From assembly GCF_023078455.1 (NCBI RefSeq), contig NZ_CP095740.1, positions 4,018,001-4,082,000 of the forward strand: a DNA stretch of 64,000 nucleotides, given 5' to 3'. A model generated the notes under the pieces. That model worked only from the letters and a program-made list of their open reading frames with translations. It had not been told where the DNA came from and made no database searches. Positions 46,977 through 55,961 of the stretch are shown here, piece by piece (within the stretch, counting starts at the first letter, position 1; each line of letters starts with the position of its first letter). This DNA is from Luteibacter aegosomatis. GTDB taxonomy: Bacteria; Pseudomonadota; Gammaproteobacteria; Xanthomonadales; Rhodanobacteraceae. A program made the translations under genes and the position numbers.

Positions 46977-49847
46977 TCAGTCGATCTTCCAATCCAGCGA
47001 CATGAACACCTCGCGGCCGGTGTAGTCGTCGCCCTGCTGGGTGGGAATGAACTCGAAGCCACCGGCGTAGTAGGGAATCCGTCCGACCCGGTTGAAGATG
47101 TTGGACACGTTCACGCCTACCTTCACGTCGTCGTTGATCGCGTAGCTCGCCCCCGTGCTCCAGGTAATCCACGGGGCGACGTGTCCCTTGTAGATGGAGC
47201 AATCCGCGTCGCCCACGGACGGCTGGATGCCGTTGGGCAGCACTTCGCAGCCGTCGTAGTTGTTCGCGCGGATCTGGCCGATGCGTTCGCCGTGCAGCGT
47301 GACGTCCCAGGGCCCCTGGTGCCAGTGCGCCGTGCCGTTGATGCGCGTGGCCGGGTATTTGTAGCGCGTGTTCAGCAGCGGATCGGAGGCGAGGTCACGC
47401 TCCTTGAAGCTCAGGTTGTTGGTGTAGTTGAACTCGAAGTTGAAGCTGCCCATGGTGAGGGTGCGCAGCGCGTAGGTCACCTTCGCGTCGATGCCGCTGA
47501 CGTAGAGCGACGCCTCGTTGATCGGGCCCACCGTCACGCTGGTGATGTTGCCCTGCGCGTCGCGCTTGACGTTGTCGATGGCCTCGGCGCAATAGGGCGA
47601 TCCCAGGGTATGCGCGATGTACGGCGCACCGCTCGGCGTGGTGCCCGTGAGGCAGCCGGCCTCGTCGTTGAGCGCGGTGCCGAGATCGATCCACTTGATG
47701 GCGTTGTTGATGCCCATGTGCCAGTAATCGACCGACAACGCCAGGTTCTCGACGTGCGGAATGTCCCAGACGAAGCCGTAGGTCCAGGAGTGTCCGGTTT
47801 CGTTGAGCAGGTTGCGGCTGCCGCCGGAGAACTGGGTGAACGACGTGGGATGCTGGAAGTTCTGGCAGGCGCGATCGCCGGCGCGGATGCATTCCAGCGG
47901 ATCGGCGTAGTTGCCCTGGGTCTGCTCCGAATCCTGCAGGTAGATGGCCTGCAGATCGGGCGCGTGGAAGTTCGTGCCGTAGGTTCCACGCAGCAACAAC
48001 CCCTCGAGAGGTCGCCATTCGATGCCGGTGCCCCACGTGCGCGCGATATCGGCGTGGCTGTCGTCGCGGTATTTGTCCAGGCGTCCCGAAAGCGTCCAGG
48101 TGAGCGTCGACGCGAGCGGCACGCGGAATTCCGTGGCGGTGGACAGGCGGTTACGCGTGCCGCCGCCGGTGATGTAGTTCTGGAACGGATCGCCGAACGT
48201 GGTGGTGTTGCCGCGCGGGTCCGGTGATAGCTTGAAGCCCTGGTGATTCGCCTCGACCACGCCGGCGAAGCCGACCGGACCGGCCCACGTATCGAACAGG
48301 TCGCCGTTGAGGTTGAACTCCGCTTGGTTCATCCAGGTTTCGGCACTGTTGACGCCGCCGACGGCGAAGCTTCGGTAATCCGACGGCGAGATGGGGCTGT
48401 AGAAACGCTGGGTGTTCAACGCATACGTCGGCAGCGCTTCGCCGCCGACCGTCGTCGTGCCCAGCTGCGGGCCGAAGAAGTAATCGAACATGCCCTGTTC
48501 GTTCAGGCCCGTGTAGTGCTCGTGCACGATGTACCGGTTCGTGCCGAGATTCAGGTCCCAATTGAATTTGTCGTCGAAGACGGTGCCCTTCAAGCCGACG
48601 TGGACGTCCCAGTTCGCCTCGCGATCGTGCGTATTGCCGAAGGTGCCCATCTCCTGCGGCGTGAGTTGGCGCAGGTAGGTATTGATCACCTGGCCGGAGG
48701 TCTTGTCGTAGAAGCCGGACGGCAGGCCGGGCATCGCATAGAGGAATGGCAACTGCGTGTTCGTCGTGCCGGTGTTCGTCCACAGGCCGACCGAGGCGTA
48801 GGCCTGCAGCTTGCTCGAGAAGTCGTACTCGCCGGCGACGTAGGCATTGTCGGCGCGCAGGCCCGGGCTCAAGACCCAGTTCTTGTAGATGGCGTTCTGC
48901 GTGCACGAAACGCCCCTGCTGGTGACGCTGGTGGGATCGACGGAGCGACCGACGGTGCCCACCGTCTTGTGATCGTACGCCGAGAACGTGCTGCCGAACT
49001 GTCCGCATGCGCCGGACGGAGGCGCCACGTAGTTGCCGTCGGCATTGATCAGCGCCAGGCCATCGGAGGTGGGAAACCCGAACATGCGCGCACTCGGATT
49101 CCAGGCGCCGTAGCCGGCATCCGCTTCGGAGTCCGTGTAGGGGCGATCGCTTCCCCACAGCGGGCTGCGATTGGTGTGCTCGTAGTTGTAGATGACGTGC
49201 CAGTTCTCGCCCGAACGGCCGCCAAGGAAATTGACGTCGCCGTAGTTGCGCCCGCCGCGCGTGGCACCGCCGCCGGTGATCTGGATGTGGTCTCCCTCGT
49301 AGCGCTTCTTGAGCACCACGTTGATGACGCCGGCGACGGCATCGGAACCGTAAATCGACGACGCGCCGGTGGCGAGCACCTCGATGTGGTCGATCATGCC
49401 GATGGGCAGGTTGTTGTAGTTCTGGAACGTGCTCTGCCCCGCGCTGGGCTGCGGATAGTCGGCGACGCGATGGCCGTCGATCAGCAGCAGGCTATGGTCG
49501 GGACCGAGGTTGCGCAGGTTGATCGGGCGGGCGTTCACCGCCGTGTTGCCCCACGTGGAAATGCGGTCGCTGAAGTCCGGCGTGGCGACCTGCGGCAGGC
49601 TGTTGAGGAACTCGACCAGCGTGGTGAAACCCTGCGCCTTGATCTGCTCCGCGGTGACCATCACCACCGGGGCCGAACCTTCGATCTCCGAGCGCGGAAT
49701 GCGCGAGCCCGTGACGACGACCTTGTCCAGCGCGGTGGCATCCTTCGCGTCCGCGGGCTTGGCATCCTGCGCGAACGACGTGGGGGAAAACAGCGCCATG
49801 GCCAGCGCACCGGCCAGGATGCCGCGACGTAGATGGATCGAATGCAT
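46977..49847 (-). CDS. TonB-dependent outer-membrane receptor
   Basis: A 956-residue receptor. Start ATG 49847 (MHSIHLRRGILAGALAMALF) gives a signal peptide ending SFAQ. The plug domain follows (about 40-190: LDKVVVTGSRIPRSEIEGSA, PINLRNLGPDHSLLLIDGHR, GASSIYGSDAVAGVINVVLKK), then a long barrel ending FMSLDWKID. The GSRIPR box and size place it with the large receptors of xanthomonads for carbohydrates or peptides. No transport or hydrolase partner adjoins it except the S53 peptidase on the other side, which might generate peptide ligands; this is a guess. No STN domain. Confidence 0.9.
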   Translation of the reverse strand: MHSIHLRRGILAGALAMALFSPTSFAQDAKPADAKDATALDKVVVTGSRIPRSEIEGSAPVVMVTAEQIKAQGFTTLVEFLNSLPQVATPDFSDRISTWGNTAVNARPINLRNLGPDHSLLLIDGHRVADYPQPSAGQSTFQNYNNLPIGMIDHIEVLATGASSIYGSDAVAGVINVVLKKRYEGDHIQITGGGATRGGRNYGDVNFLGGRSGENWHVIYNYEHTNRSPLWGSDRPYTDSEADAGYGAWNPSARMFGFPTSDGLALINADGNYVAPPSGACGQFGSTFSAYDHKTVGTVGRSVDPTSVTSRGVSCTQNAIYKNWVLSPGLRADNAYVAGEYDFSSKLQAYASVGLWTNTGTTNTQLPFLYAMPGLPSGFYDKTSGQVINTYLRQLTPQEMGTFGNTHDREANWDVHVGLKGTVFDDKFNWDLNLGTNRYIVHEHYTGLNEQGMFDYFFGPQLGTTTVGGEALPTYALNTQRFYSPISPSDYRSFAVGGVNSAETWMNQAEFNLNGDLFDTWAGPVGFAGVVEANHQGFKLSPDPRGNTTTFGDPFQNYITGGGTRNRLSTATEFRVPLASTLTWTLSGRLDKYRDDSHADIARTWGTGIEWRPLEGLLLRGTYGTNFHAPDLQAIYLQDSEQTQGNYADPLECIRAGDRACQNFQHPTSFTQFSGGSRNLLNETGHSWTYGFVWDIPHVENLALSVDYWHMGINNAIKWIDLGTALNDEAGCLTGTTPSGAPYIAHTLGSPYCAEAIDNVKRDAQGNITSVTVGPINEASLYVSGIDAKVTYALRTLTMGSFNFEFNYTNNLSFKERDLASDPLLNTRYKYPATRINGTAHWHQGPWDVTLHGERIGQIRANNYDGCEVLPNGIQPSVGDADCSIYKGHVAPWITWSTGASYAINDDVKVGVNVSNIFNRVGRIPYYAGGFEFIPTQQGDDYTGREVFMSLDWKID

Positions 49848-50325
49848 GCTTTGTTCCTCGAGGAAATGGATGGCTTCCGCCTCCGCGACACGGTGCGCGG
49901 TGAACCACACGGGCACGCGACGACGGCCTGGGGCGGTCGCGTCGGGCAGCGGGGCGGTTTGGATGGTTTTTCAGGAAATGAAGGGCGACCGGTCGTCGCC
50001 CGCTATGCAGCGGCACTCTGCTCCGCGTAACCGATGCCCTCCCGGCGATCGCATACCGCGGTGGAACTGATGTCCTGCATTACCCCCGACGAAAAGACCG
50101 CCATGCGACGGTTACGCGCAGATTACGGAGCGCATTTAAATCGTGGCAAGCCGCGATGCAGCACGCTTCATGACCATAAGTCATTGAATTGGCTAACCAC
50201 TACTTCAACATGCAAGCAGTTCGCAGGTTCGCTCGACGCCTGACGCGATCTTGCGAGCCCGCTTCCTTTCCGCACGCTTTCGTTCGCTGGGGAAAAGCGC
50301 ATGCGGTAGCTCGTTCGCTGCGCCG
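49848..50325. other. 478-base intergenic stretch
   Basis: The shared downstream/upstream space of two minus-strand genes. It should contain the promoter of the TonB receptor. I see an AT-richer patch with the palindrome ATGAC, CATAA, GTCAT (50170-50184), but no convincing gene or RNA. Confidence 0.4.
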
Positions 50326-51078
50326 TCAACGTATCGGGAAGACGGCGTCGGACAACGGAGGAAGGGTCGGCCGGGCGAAGAGAAATCCCTGCTGGAGCCG
50401 GATACCCAGATCGAACAGCGCCCTCGCTTCGTCCGCCTCTTCCACGCCTTCGGCGATCACTTCGACGCCGATGTCTTCGCACATCCGGACGGTATGCGCG
50501 ACGAGGCGCTGTCGGACGTTGTCGCGATGCACGTTGCGCACGAGACCGATGTCCAGTTTCAGGAGATCGGGCTGGAAGTCCGCAAGCAGGTTCAGGCCCG
50601 CGTACCCGGCGCCGAAGTCATCGATGGCTGTCTTGAATCCTCGCGCCTTGTAGGCCTCGAGGATGGCGAGCAGATGCCGGTGGTCGGTGATTTCCTCCTG
50701 CTCGGTGACCTCGAAGATGATCCGGGACAACGGCCATGAAGCGCGCTCTGCCGCCGCCAGGGTCGCCCGAAGGCAATGCGCCGGCTCGTAGACCGCATTG
50801 GGCAGGAAGTTGATCGACACCATGCCTGGAAGGCCCGCCTGGCTGGCACACTCGATGGCCCGCACGCGGCAGGCCTGGTCGAACGCGTATCGACCGGCAA
50901 CGTCGACACGGCCCAGAATGTCCGCCGCGCCCTCGCCATGCGTCCCCCGGACCAGTGCCTCGTGGGCGTAGACGCTCTCGTGTTCGAGGTCGACGATGGG
51001 CTGGAAGGCCATGACAAGGCCGGCACCGACGTCATCGCTGCCTCGACACGCTTCGCAAGCGGCGGGTGTTTCCATCAT
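50326..51078 (-). CDS. EAL-domain cyclic-di-GMP phosphodiesterase
   Basis: A 250-residue stand-alone EAL domain with no membrane segment or sensory domain. The catalytic set is complete: EALVRG (near residue 40), Asn in VSINFLPNA, FEVTEQE, the DDFGAGYAGL loop 6 region, KLD, and EGVEE. It should hydrolyse c-di-GMP to pGpG and so favour motility over biofilm. The short N-terminus (MMETPAACEACRGSDD) with two cysteines is specific to this protein. Its closest types are the short EAL proteins allied with BLUF/YcgF-like families. Confidence 0.9.
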   Translation of the reverse strand: MMETPAACEACRGSDDVGAGLVMAFQPIVDLEHESVYAHEALVRGTHGEGAADILGRVDVAGRYAFDQACRVRAIECASQAGLPGMVSINFLPNAVYEPAHCLRATLAAAERASWPLSRIIFEVTEQEEITDHRHLLAILEAYKARGFKTAIDDFGAGYAGLNLLADFQPDLLKLDIGLVRNVHRDNVRQRLVAHTVRMCEDIGVEVIAEGVEEADEARALFDLGIRLQQGFLFARPTLPPLSDAVFPIR

Positions 51079-51197
51079 CGACTCCCCGGGTAGTGATGGC
51101 GGCGAGTCCGCTTCGCCGAAGGAGCATCCACGTCTCCAAGGTGCCTAGCCTCATGTGAAGAGGGCATCTCCGGAAGGGCACGGCAAGCCCCTTCATA

Positions 51198-51219
51198 TAT
51201 ACAGTTATAACTGTATACT
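51198..51219 (+). promoter_or_regulatory. 20-bp palindromic MarR operator at the SnoaL-like gene promoter
   Basis: Perfect palindrome TATACAGTTATAACTGTATA (51198-51217), overlapping a -10 element TATACT (51214-51219). The AT-rich 20-bp form is typical for MarR dimers, and a MarR gene lies at the other end of the controlled gene. Confidence 0.7.
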
Positions 51220-51269
51220 TTTGCTTTCCGCAGACCCGCTACGCATCCCATCCCATGGAGGCCTGAGAC

Positions 51270-51683
51270 ATGAGCCATGACTCGCCCAAAGCCGTGGTAC
51301 GACGCTTCAACACCGAGGTGATCCAGAACCTGGACCGTGCCGCGTTCGACGAGCTGATGTCGCCCGGCTTCGTGAACCACTCCGCGCCGCCCGGCACGCC
51401 GGCCGGGCCGGAGAGCATGTGGAACACGTTCGAGAAGGTGCTGCATCCCGCCTTGTCCGAGCTGAGGGTCGAGGTGCTCGATCAGGTCGGCGAAGGCGAC
51501 AAGGTGACCTCGCGCAAGCGCATCAGCGGGGTTCACACCGGTCCGCTTCTCGGCGTGCCGGCGACGCATGCGCCCGTCGCGATCGATGTCATCGATATCG
51601 TCCGTGTCGAGGACGGGCGTTACGTTGAGCATTGGGGCGTCAACACGCTGCCGGCCGTCCTGGCGGCCTTGCGCGCGCGTTAG
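51270..51683 (+). CDS. SnoaL-like (ester cyclase/NTF2-fold) protein
   Basis: A 137-residue protein of the SnoaL-like polyketide cyclase/NTF2 fold: KAVVRRFNTEVIQNLDRAAF, FDELMSPGFVNHSAPPG, and EDGRYVEHWGVNTLPAVL. Family members include cyclases, but most bacterial stand-alone copies have unknown substrates. The start is 17 bases from GGAGGCC. Its promoter carries a strong palindrome, and its 3' end overlaps the convergent MarR gene by 4 bases, so repressor and target form a compact unit. Confidence 0.82.
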   Translation: MSHDSPKAVVRRFNTEVIQNLDRAAFDELMSPGFVNHSAPPGTPAGPESMWNTFEKVLHPALSELRVEVLDQVGEGDKVTSRKRISGVHTGPLLGVPATHAPVAIDVIDIVRVEDGRYVEHWGVNTLPAVLAALRAR

Positions 51684-52144
51684 CCCGCATCGGCGACATC
51701 TTCGCGCGCCAGCCGATCCAGGATGTCGATCGCGCGCTTCAGATCGCCGAATTGCTCGCGAGGAATGCGTGTCGCCAGCAGATCCGCGATGCGGTCCGCG
51801 CGCGCGGATCGGGCGTCCCGCAGAAACTTCCGTCCTTTCGTGCTGATCGTCAGCAGATAGCCGCGCAAGTCGGGACTCTCCTCGACACGCTCGATCAGCC
51901 CGTCGGCCTCGAGCTGGGCCGTGACCAGCCGCATGCTCTGATGCTTGACCCCGCGTCGCCGGGCGAGATGGGCGATGCTCTGCGCACCGTGGGATTCGAG
52001 GAAGTCGAGCGTATCCCACTGCGCCGTCCGCACGTCCGCGCCGCTCTCGCGAACATGGCGGACGAAGGCGCTGACGGCCGCCCGAAGCGCTTCGGCCAAT
52101 TGCTTGACTTCGGCATCGGCCTGGGAATGGCTCGAACGGGGCAT
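51680..52144 (-). CDS. MarR-family transcriptional regulator
   Basis: A 154-residue winged-helix regulator. HTH: QSIAHLARRRGVKHQSMRLV, recognition helix 65-85; wing: LIERVEESPDLRGYLLTISTKG. The N- and C-terminal helices (VKQLAEALRAAVSAFVRHV; FGDLKRAIDILDRLA) give the dimer interface. Start ATG 52144 (MPRSSHSQADAEV) is preferred over a longer frame to 52210. It is convergent with the SnoaL-like gene, which it very likely represses through the 20-bp palindrome at 51198. Confidence 0.87.
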   Translation of the reverse strand: MPRSSHSQADAEVKQLAEALRAAVSAFVRHVRESGADVRTAQWDTLDFLESHGAQSIAHLARRRGVKHQSMRLVTAQLEADGLIERVEESPDLRGYLLTISTKGRKFLRDARSARADRIADLLATRIPREQFGDLKRAIDILDRLAREDVADAG

Positions 52145-52376
52145 GGCGTCTGAACTCGGCAAGTGAGGCGGCGGAATCGTAGGATCGCAAGATTCGCCGA
52201 ACGAGGCCATTGAGTGACGGCCGCCGCGTGTCCGCGGACATCTCCCGGCGTCCGGGGACATGCGGGGTCCAAGGCACCAGACGCGCCGGGGCGCGCCCGA
52301 CGGCACTGGCATGGTGCTTGCTGCCATCGACGACTTTCCTCGCCGTCCCGGAAGACTCGGTTTAAATACGCCCTCC

Positions 52377-52616
52377 ATGACGAAAGCGCGCATACCGTCC
52401 CTCGACGTCATCCGGGGAGTCGCCATCCTCGGCGTCCTCGCGGTGAATGCCGACGGCTTTGCCGCGCCGATTCACGCATCCCTGAAACCGGACGCCTGGA
52501 GGTGGCTGAACCATTTCGAGATGGGTCCACTCGAGTGGATCTGGCGATGGGTCACGTATGCGCATCGTTCGCCGTTCGTACGACGCCGAGAAGCGCTCGC
52601 GACTCCATTGGAGTGA
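52377..52616 (+). pseudogene. DUF418/YeiB-family remnant with internal deletion
   Basis: 79 codons that begin exactly like DUF418 proteins (ARIPSLDVIRGVAILGVLAVN) and end with that family's C-terminal pattern (HFEMGPLEWIWRWVTYAHRS, then PFVRR). The normal protein is about 400 residues with many membrane helices. Here the N-terminal 40 and C-terminal 30 residues are joined directly, so most of the gene has been lost without a frame shift. Probably non-functional. It lies amid other decayed genes. Confidence 0.75.
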
Positions 52617-52714
52617 TCGCGCAAGCGCCCGCTTGTTCCCCGCATTCGAGATGGGGCCGCCACACTGCAGGCAGCGGTAGCGCAGTTACACGTTCGCTCG
52701 GTTCAGCGCCGGCC

Positions 52715-53326
52715 TTACGGGTCTTCGGCCCCGATCAGCCCACCGATGCAATGATCGAAGATTGTCTGCAACGGCAGGTAATCCACGTGATACGCAGCCA
52801 TGTTCGCCTCGACCCATGCGTCAGGATGGATGCCATCCCAGCCGATCTCAAAGCCCGCATTAATGACCAGATTCTCGAACAGAATCCTTTGCGATCTCCC
52901 ATTCCCCTCGCGAAAAGGGTGAATGACATTGAGATCGCCAAACAGCTCCGCGACAAGAGGCACGAAACGGTCTCACGGAAGGCCTTCCAGCCATTCCATT
53001 TGAGCCAACCGCCCGAAGAATTTCGTGCTCTCAGGCACGATGCGTGAAGCCGTGCAGAAGCGAGTCGTCCCCTTGCTGATGTCGACAGTTCGCAACTCTC
53101 CCGCCCACGAATAAATATCGCCGAAGATGTGACGATGAATATCCTGCAAGGATTTCAGGCTATAGGGCGGTAAAAGGAACTCCATCTCCTCGGCAGCCGC
53201 CATCGTCAGGTCGCGCTCCGCATTCGCGAGCGCGTCATCGTCCCTGAGATCGAGAAGGTTTCTTAAAATCGAGCTACCGTCATAGCAATACGGATCGTCC
53301 TCGATGCCGTACTTATCCTGTGTCAC
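52715..53326 (-). pseudogene. fic: Fic-domain toxin interrupted by an in-frame TGA
   Basis: A 204-codon frame from a GTG start at 53326. The N-terminal half (DKYGIEDDPYCYDGSSILRN, IHRHIFGDIYSWAGELRTVD, TTRFCTASRIV) and the C-terminal half with the active-site motif HPFREGNGRSQR are in the same frame, broken only by TGA at 52975-52973, between EWLEGLP and DRFVPLVAELF. Relatives have a charged residue there, so CGA-to-TGA is the simplest cause. Intact Fic enzymes AMPylate targets such as DNA gyrase. The antitoxin gene directly upstream overlaps by 4 bases (GTGA). The C-terminal part alone, from a GTG at 52963, lacks half the fold. Confidence 0.85.
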
Positions 53327-53487
53327 CCGCGCGCCCGTTCCTTCTTGGGAAGCACAGAAGACGATGCCACCTTACGCTGGCCCTTCTGCGGAACATCAAA
53401 GCCTTCAAGGCGCAGGCTGTTCGCGTAGTTCACGCCACGCACCTTGGCATAGTAGGCCATCTTGTCCTTGAGCGACGGAGATTTCAT
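53323..53487 (-). CDS. ficA: Fic-associated antitoxin (YhfG/FicA type)
   Basis: A 54-residue protein starting at ATG 53487 with GGTTCCC just before it. It begins MKSPSLKDKMAYYAKVRGVN, then YANSLRLEGF, the small helical antitoxin pattern seen with class I Fic toxins (YhfG in E. coli), whose helix blocks the Fic ATP site. A basic tail KKERARG ends it. It overlaps the fic start codon, so the two form a toxin-antitoxin operon. The antitoxin is intact while the toxin is interrupted, as expected after toxin loss. Confidence 0.78.
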   Translation of the reverse strand: MKSPSLKDKMAYYAKVRGVNYANSLRLEGFDVPQKGQRKVASSSVLPKKERARG

Positions 53488-53575
53488 GGGAACCTCGATT
53501 TAGGCAACACTAAAGCCTGTTTGTCCATTATATCAATTATTTGCAAACGTCGCCTCCGCGCCGGAATCGCATCCG

Positions 53576-54475
53576 ATGATCAGACTGGAAGACCTTCGCA
53601 TTTTCCTGTCCACGGCGGACAACGGCAGCCTGTCGGCCGCCGCCCGCCAACTGGACCTGACGCCGGCCGTGGCGAGCATCGGCTTGAAGCGCCTGGAGGC
53701 GGAGCTGGGCACGCGCCTGCTCGCGCGCTCGACGCGCAGCCTGCGCCTCACGCCCGATGGTGAGCGTTACCTGCCCTACGCGCGCGGCGTGCTGGAACAA
53801 GCCGAGGCCGGTCGCCATGCGGTGGCCCACGGGCGCAAGACGATCGGTGGCGAGGTATCGCTGTCGGTTCCGTCCGATCTCGGTCGTAACGTGCTGCTCG
53901 GATGGCTCGACGAGTTTCAGGCGCGATACCCGGCCGTTTCCCTGCAGGTTCGCATCGGCGATCACGTGGCGGACATGTTCCGTTCGCCCATAAGCCTGGC
54001 GATCCGCTACGGGGTGCCGGAGGATTCGACGTTGATCGCGCTCCCTCTCGCGCCGGACAACCGGCGCGTCCTGTGCGCCTCACCGGCCTACTTTTCCCGC
54101 CATGGACGTCCCGAGAAGCCCGCGGACCTGCTCAAGCACAACTGCCTGCGCTTTGCGCTGAGCGACACGCTGCATGACCGCTGGACCTTCTTCAGCGGCG
54201 GCAAGCCGGAGATGGTGACCGTGCATGGCGACCGCAGCAGTGACGATGGCGAACTCGTCCGACGCTGGGCGGTGGCGGGACTCGGGATGGCTTACAAGTC
54301 GAAACTGGACGTGCTGGCCGATCTGCGCGCCGGCCGCCTCGAACCGGCCTTGACGGAATACGACGGAGAAATCGCCCCTCTGCACCTGGTCAGCGCGCAC
54401 CGGACGATGCTGTCGCCGACCGTCAACGCGCTACGCGATTTCCTATCGCAGCGAATCGGATCGTATCTGGATTGA
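53576..54475 (+). CDS. LysR-family transcriptional regulator
   Basis: A 299-residue regulator. N-terminal HTH (LEDLRIFLSTADNGSLSAAA, LTPAVASIGLKRLEAELGTR) and a C-terminal ligand domain with SVPSDLGRNVLLGWLDEFQA. This is the CrgA/YhjC-like branch that often controls quinone or aldehyde reductases. It precedes the alcohol-dehydrogenase-like gene on the same strand, with a TTCAAA-TATTT-TTTGAA palindrome in between. Its own promoter region is AT-rich and divergent from the fic antitoxin. Confidence 0.9.
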   Translation: MIRLEDLRIFLSTADNGSLSAAARQLDLTPAVASIGLKRLEAELGTRLLARSTRSLRLTPDGERYLPYARGVLEQAEAGRHAVAHGRKTIGGEVSLSVPSDLGRNVLLGWLDEFQARYPAVSLQVRIGDHVADMFRSPISLAIRYGVPEDSTLIALPLAPDNRRVLCASPAYFSRHGRPEKPADLLKHNCLRFALSDTLHDRWTFFSGGKPEMVTVHGDRSSDDGELVRRWAVAGLGMAYKSKLDVLADLRAGRLEPALTEYDGEIAPLHLVSAHRTMLSPTVNALRDFLSQRIGSYLD

Positions 54476-54506
54476 CCCTCCCGTCTTCCCAACCATCCAG
54501 GCTGGC

Positions 54507-54523
54507 TTCAAATATTTTTTGAA
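54507..54523 (+). promoter_or_regulatory. Candidate LysR operator before the reductase gene
   Basis: Palindrome TTCAAA, TATTT, TTTGAA in the LysR-ADH gap, containing a T-N11-A core. It lies about 138 bases before the reductase ATG. Confidence 0.4.
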
Positions 54524-54660
54524 ACTGATGTTGCGCTTCGTGCCTGCCATCTCCTCAGGCCCGCATGGATGATACGTGCCCGTTGGGCAGGTTCATGGTG
54601 GACCCACGTCCCCCGCCGGCTGCCCTGGTACGAATGCCTCATCCATCCGGGAGCGCGACG

Positions 54661-55674
54661 ATGAAAGCCATTGGCTACTACCGCAATTTACCGATCGGCG
54701 ATCCCGAATCGCTGATCGACGTGACCTTGCCCGATCCGGTGCCCGGCGACCGCGACCTGCTGGTCGAGGTCCGCGCCGTGTCGGTCAATCCCGTCGACGT
54801 CAAGGTTCGCGCCGGCATGGCACCGGAAGCCGGCCAGCCGAAAATCCTCGGTTGGGACGCCGCCGGCGTCGTGCGCACGGTCGGCAAGGATGTCACGCTG
54901 TTCAAACCAGGCGACAAGGTATGGTACGCCGGCTCGCTGCTGCGTCCGGGCACCGATAGTGAACTGCACGTCGTCGACGAGCGGATCGTCGGGCACATGC
55001 CCAGGACGCTCGACTTCGCCGCCGCGGCCGCCTTGCCACTGACGACGATCACGGCATGGGAACTGCTGTTCGACCGCCTCAACATTCCGGAAAACGAGAC
55101 GCCGTCCGACGCCACGCTGCTCGTGATCGGCGCGGCCGGGGGCGTGGGTTCGATCCTGGTGCAACTGGCACGCCGGTTGACGGGCCTGACCGTGATCGGC
55201 ACCGCATCGCGGCCGGAGACCGCGACATGGGTGAGCGACCTCGGCGCGCACCACGTCATCGACCATTCCAAGCCGCTGTCCGACGAACTGAAGCGGATCG
55301 GTTTCGACGGCGTCGACTACATCGTGGGACTGAACCACACGGATCGTCACTTCGACCAGATCGTCGCCTCCATCCGTCCACAGGGTCACCTGGCACTGAT
55401 CGACGATCCGGAGTTGTTCGACTTCCGCAAGCTGAAGACGAAGAGCGTGTCCCTGCATTGGGAGTTCATGTTCACGCGCTCGATGTTCTCCACCCCCGAT
55501 CAGATCCGCCAGCATGAACTGCTCGACCGCGTGGCGTCGCTGATCGATGCGGACGTGCTTCGCACGACGCTCAACGAGTCGTTCGGGACCATCAACGCCG
55601 CGAACCTGCGGCGCGCGCATGCGCTGCTCGAATCCCACAAAGCGCATGGAAAGATCGTGCTGGAAGGGTTCTGA
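54661..55674 (+). CDS. Zinc-type alcohol dehydrogenase-like NADPH:quinone reductase
   Basis: A 337-residue MDR-superfamily protein starting MKAIGYYRNLPIGD. The N-terminal GroES-like domain has VSVNPVDVKVRAG and LGWDAAGVVRTVG; the Rossmann motif GAAGGVGSILVQLAR is near residues 158-172. Cysteine ligands for zinc are absent, so it is a zinc-free reductase of the quinone oxidoreductase type (zinc-binding ADH family TIGR02817-like), despite the name. Likely induced through the LysR gene upstream by quinones or electrophiles. A longer frame from 54565 is possible but the GGGAGC site favours 54661. Confidence 0.88.
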   Translation: MKAIGYYRNLPIGDPESLIDVTLPDPVPGDRDLLVEVRAVSVNPVDVKVRAGMAPEAGQPKILGWDAAGVVRTVGKDVTLFKPGDKVWYAGSLLRPGTDSELHVVDERIVGHMPRTLDFAAAAALPLTTITAWELLFDRLNIPENETPSDATLLVIGAAGGVGSILVQLARRLTGLTVIGTASRPETATWVSDLGAHHVIDHSKPLSDELKRIGFDGVDYIVGLNHTDRHFDQIVASIRPQGHLALIDDPELFDFRKLKTKSVSLHWEFMFTRSMFSTPDQIRQHELLDRVASLIDADVLRTTLNESFGTINAANLRRAHALLESHKAHGKIVLEGF

Positions 55675-55755
55675 GCGAGAAAGGCAGGAGTCGCCCTGGC
55701 CCGCCTCTTCCATCGATGATGCGGAAAGGGCATCTGGCTCAGCAAGGCCACTGAG

Positions 55756-55829
55756 TGGAGCGGGTGAAGGGAATCGAACCCTCGTCAGTAGCTTGGGAAG
55801 CTACAGCTCTACCATTGAGCTACACCCGC
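55756..55829 (-). tRNA. tRNA-Gly (anticodon CCC)
   Basis: A 74-base cloverleaf with encoded CCA: acceptor GCGGGTG/CACCCGC, D-arm GCTC-AATGGTAGA-GC, anticodon arm GTAGC-TTCCCAA-GCTAC with CCC at the anticodon, T-arm AGGG-TTCGATT-CCCT. It decodes GGG. It stands alone, not in an operon. Confidence 0.96.
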
Positions 55830-55961
55830 GTCGGGCGTCGATGGTAATACGACACCGGCAGCGGGCGAAAGGTGGCGGGGGACTGAACGTGTCCGCCAAC
55901 GCTCACCCTCCCGGCTGGAGCCCGGCGCATAATCGGGCCGGGATTCCTCGAGGGCCGCCTC

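Noticed and set aside
52973..52975. TGA in fic as a selenocysteine codon
   Set aside because: No SECIS-like hairpin is seen directly after it and the site is not a redox position in Fic proteins.
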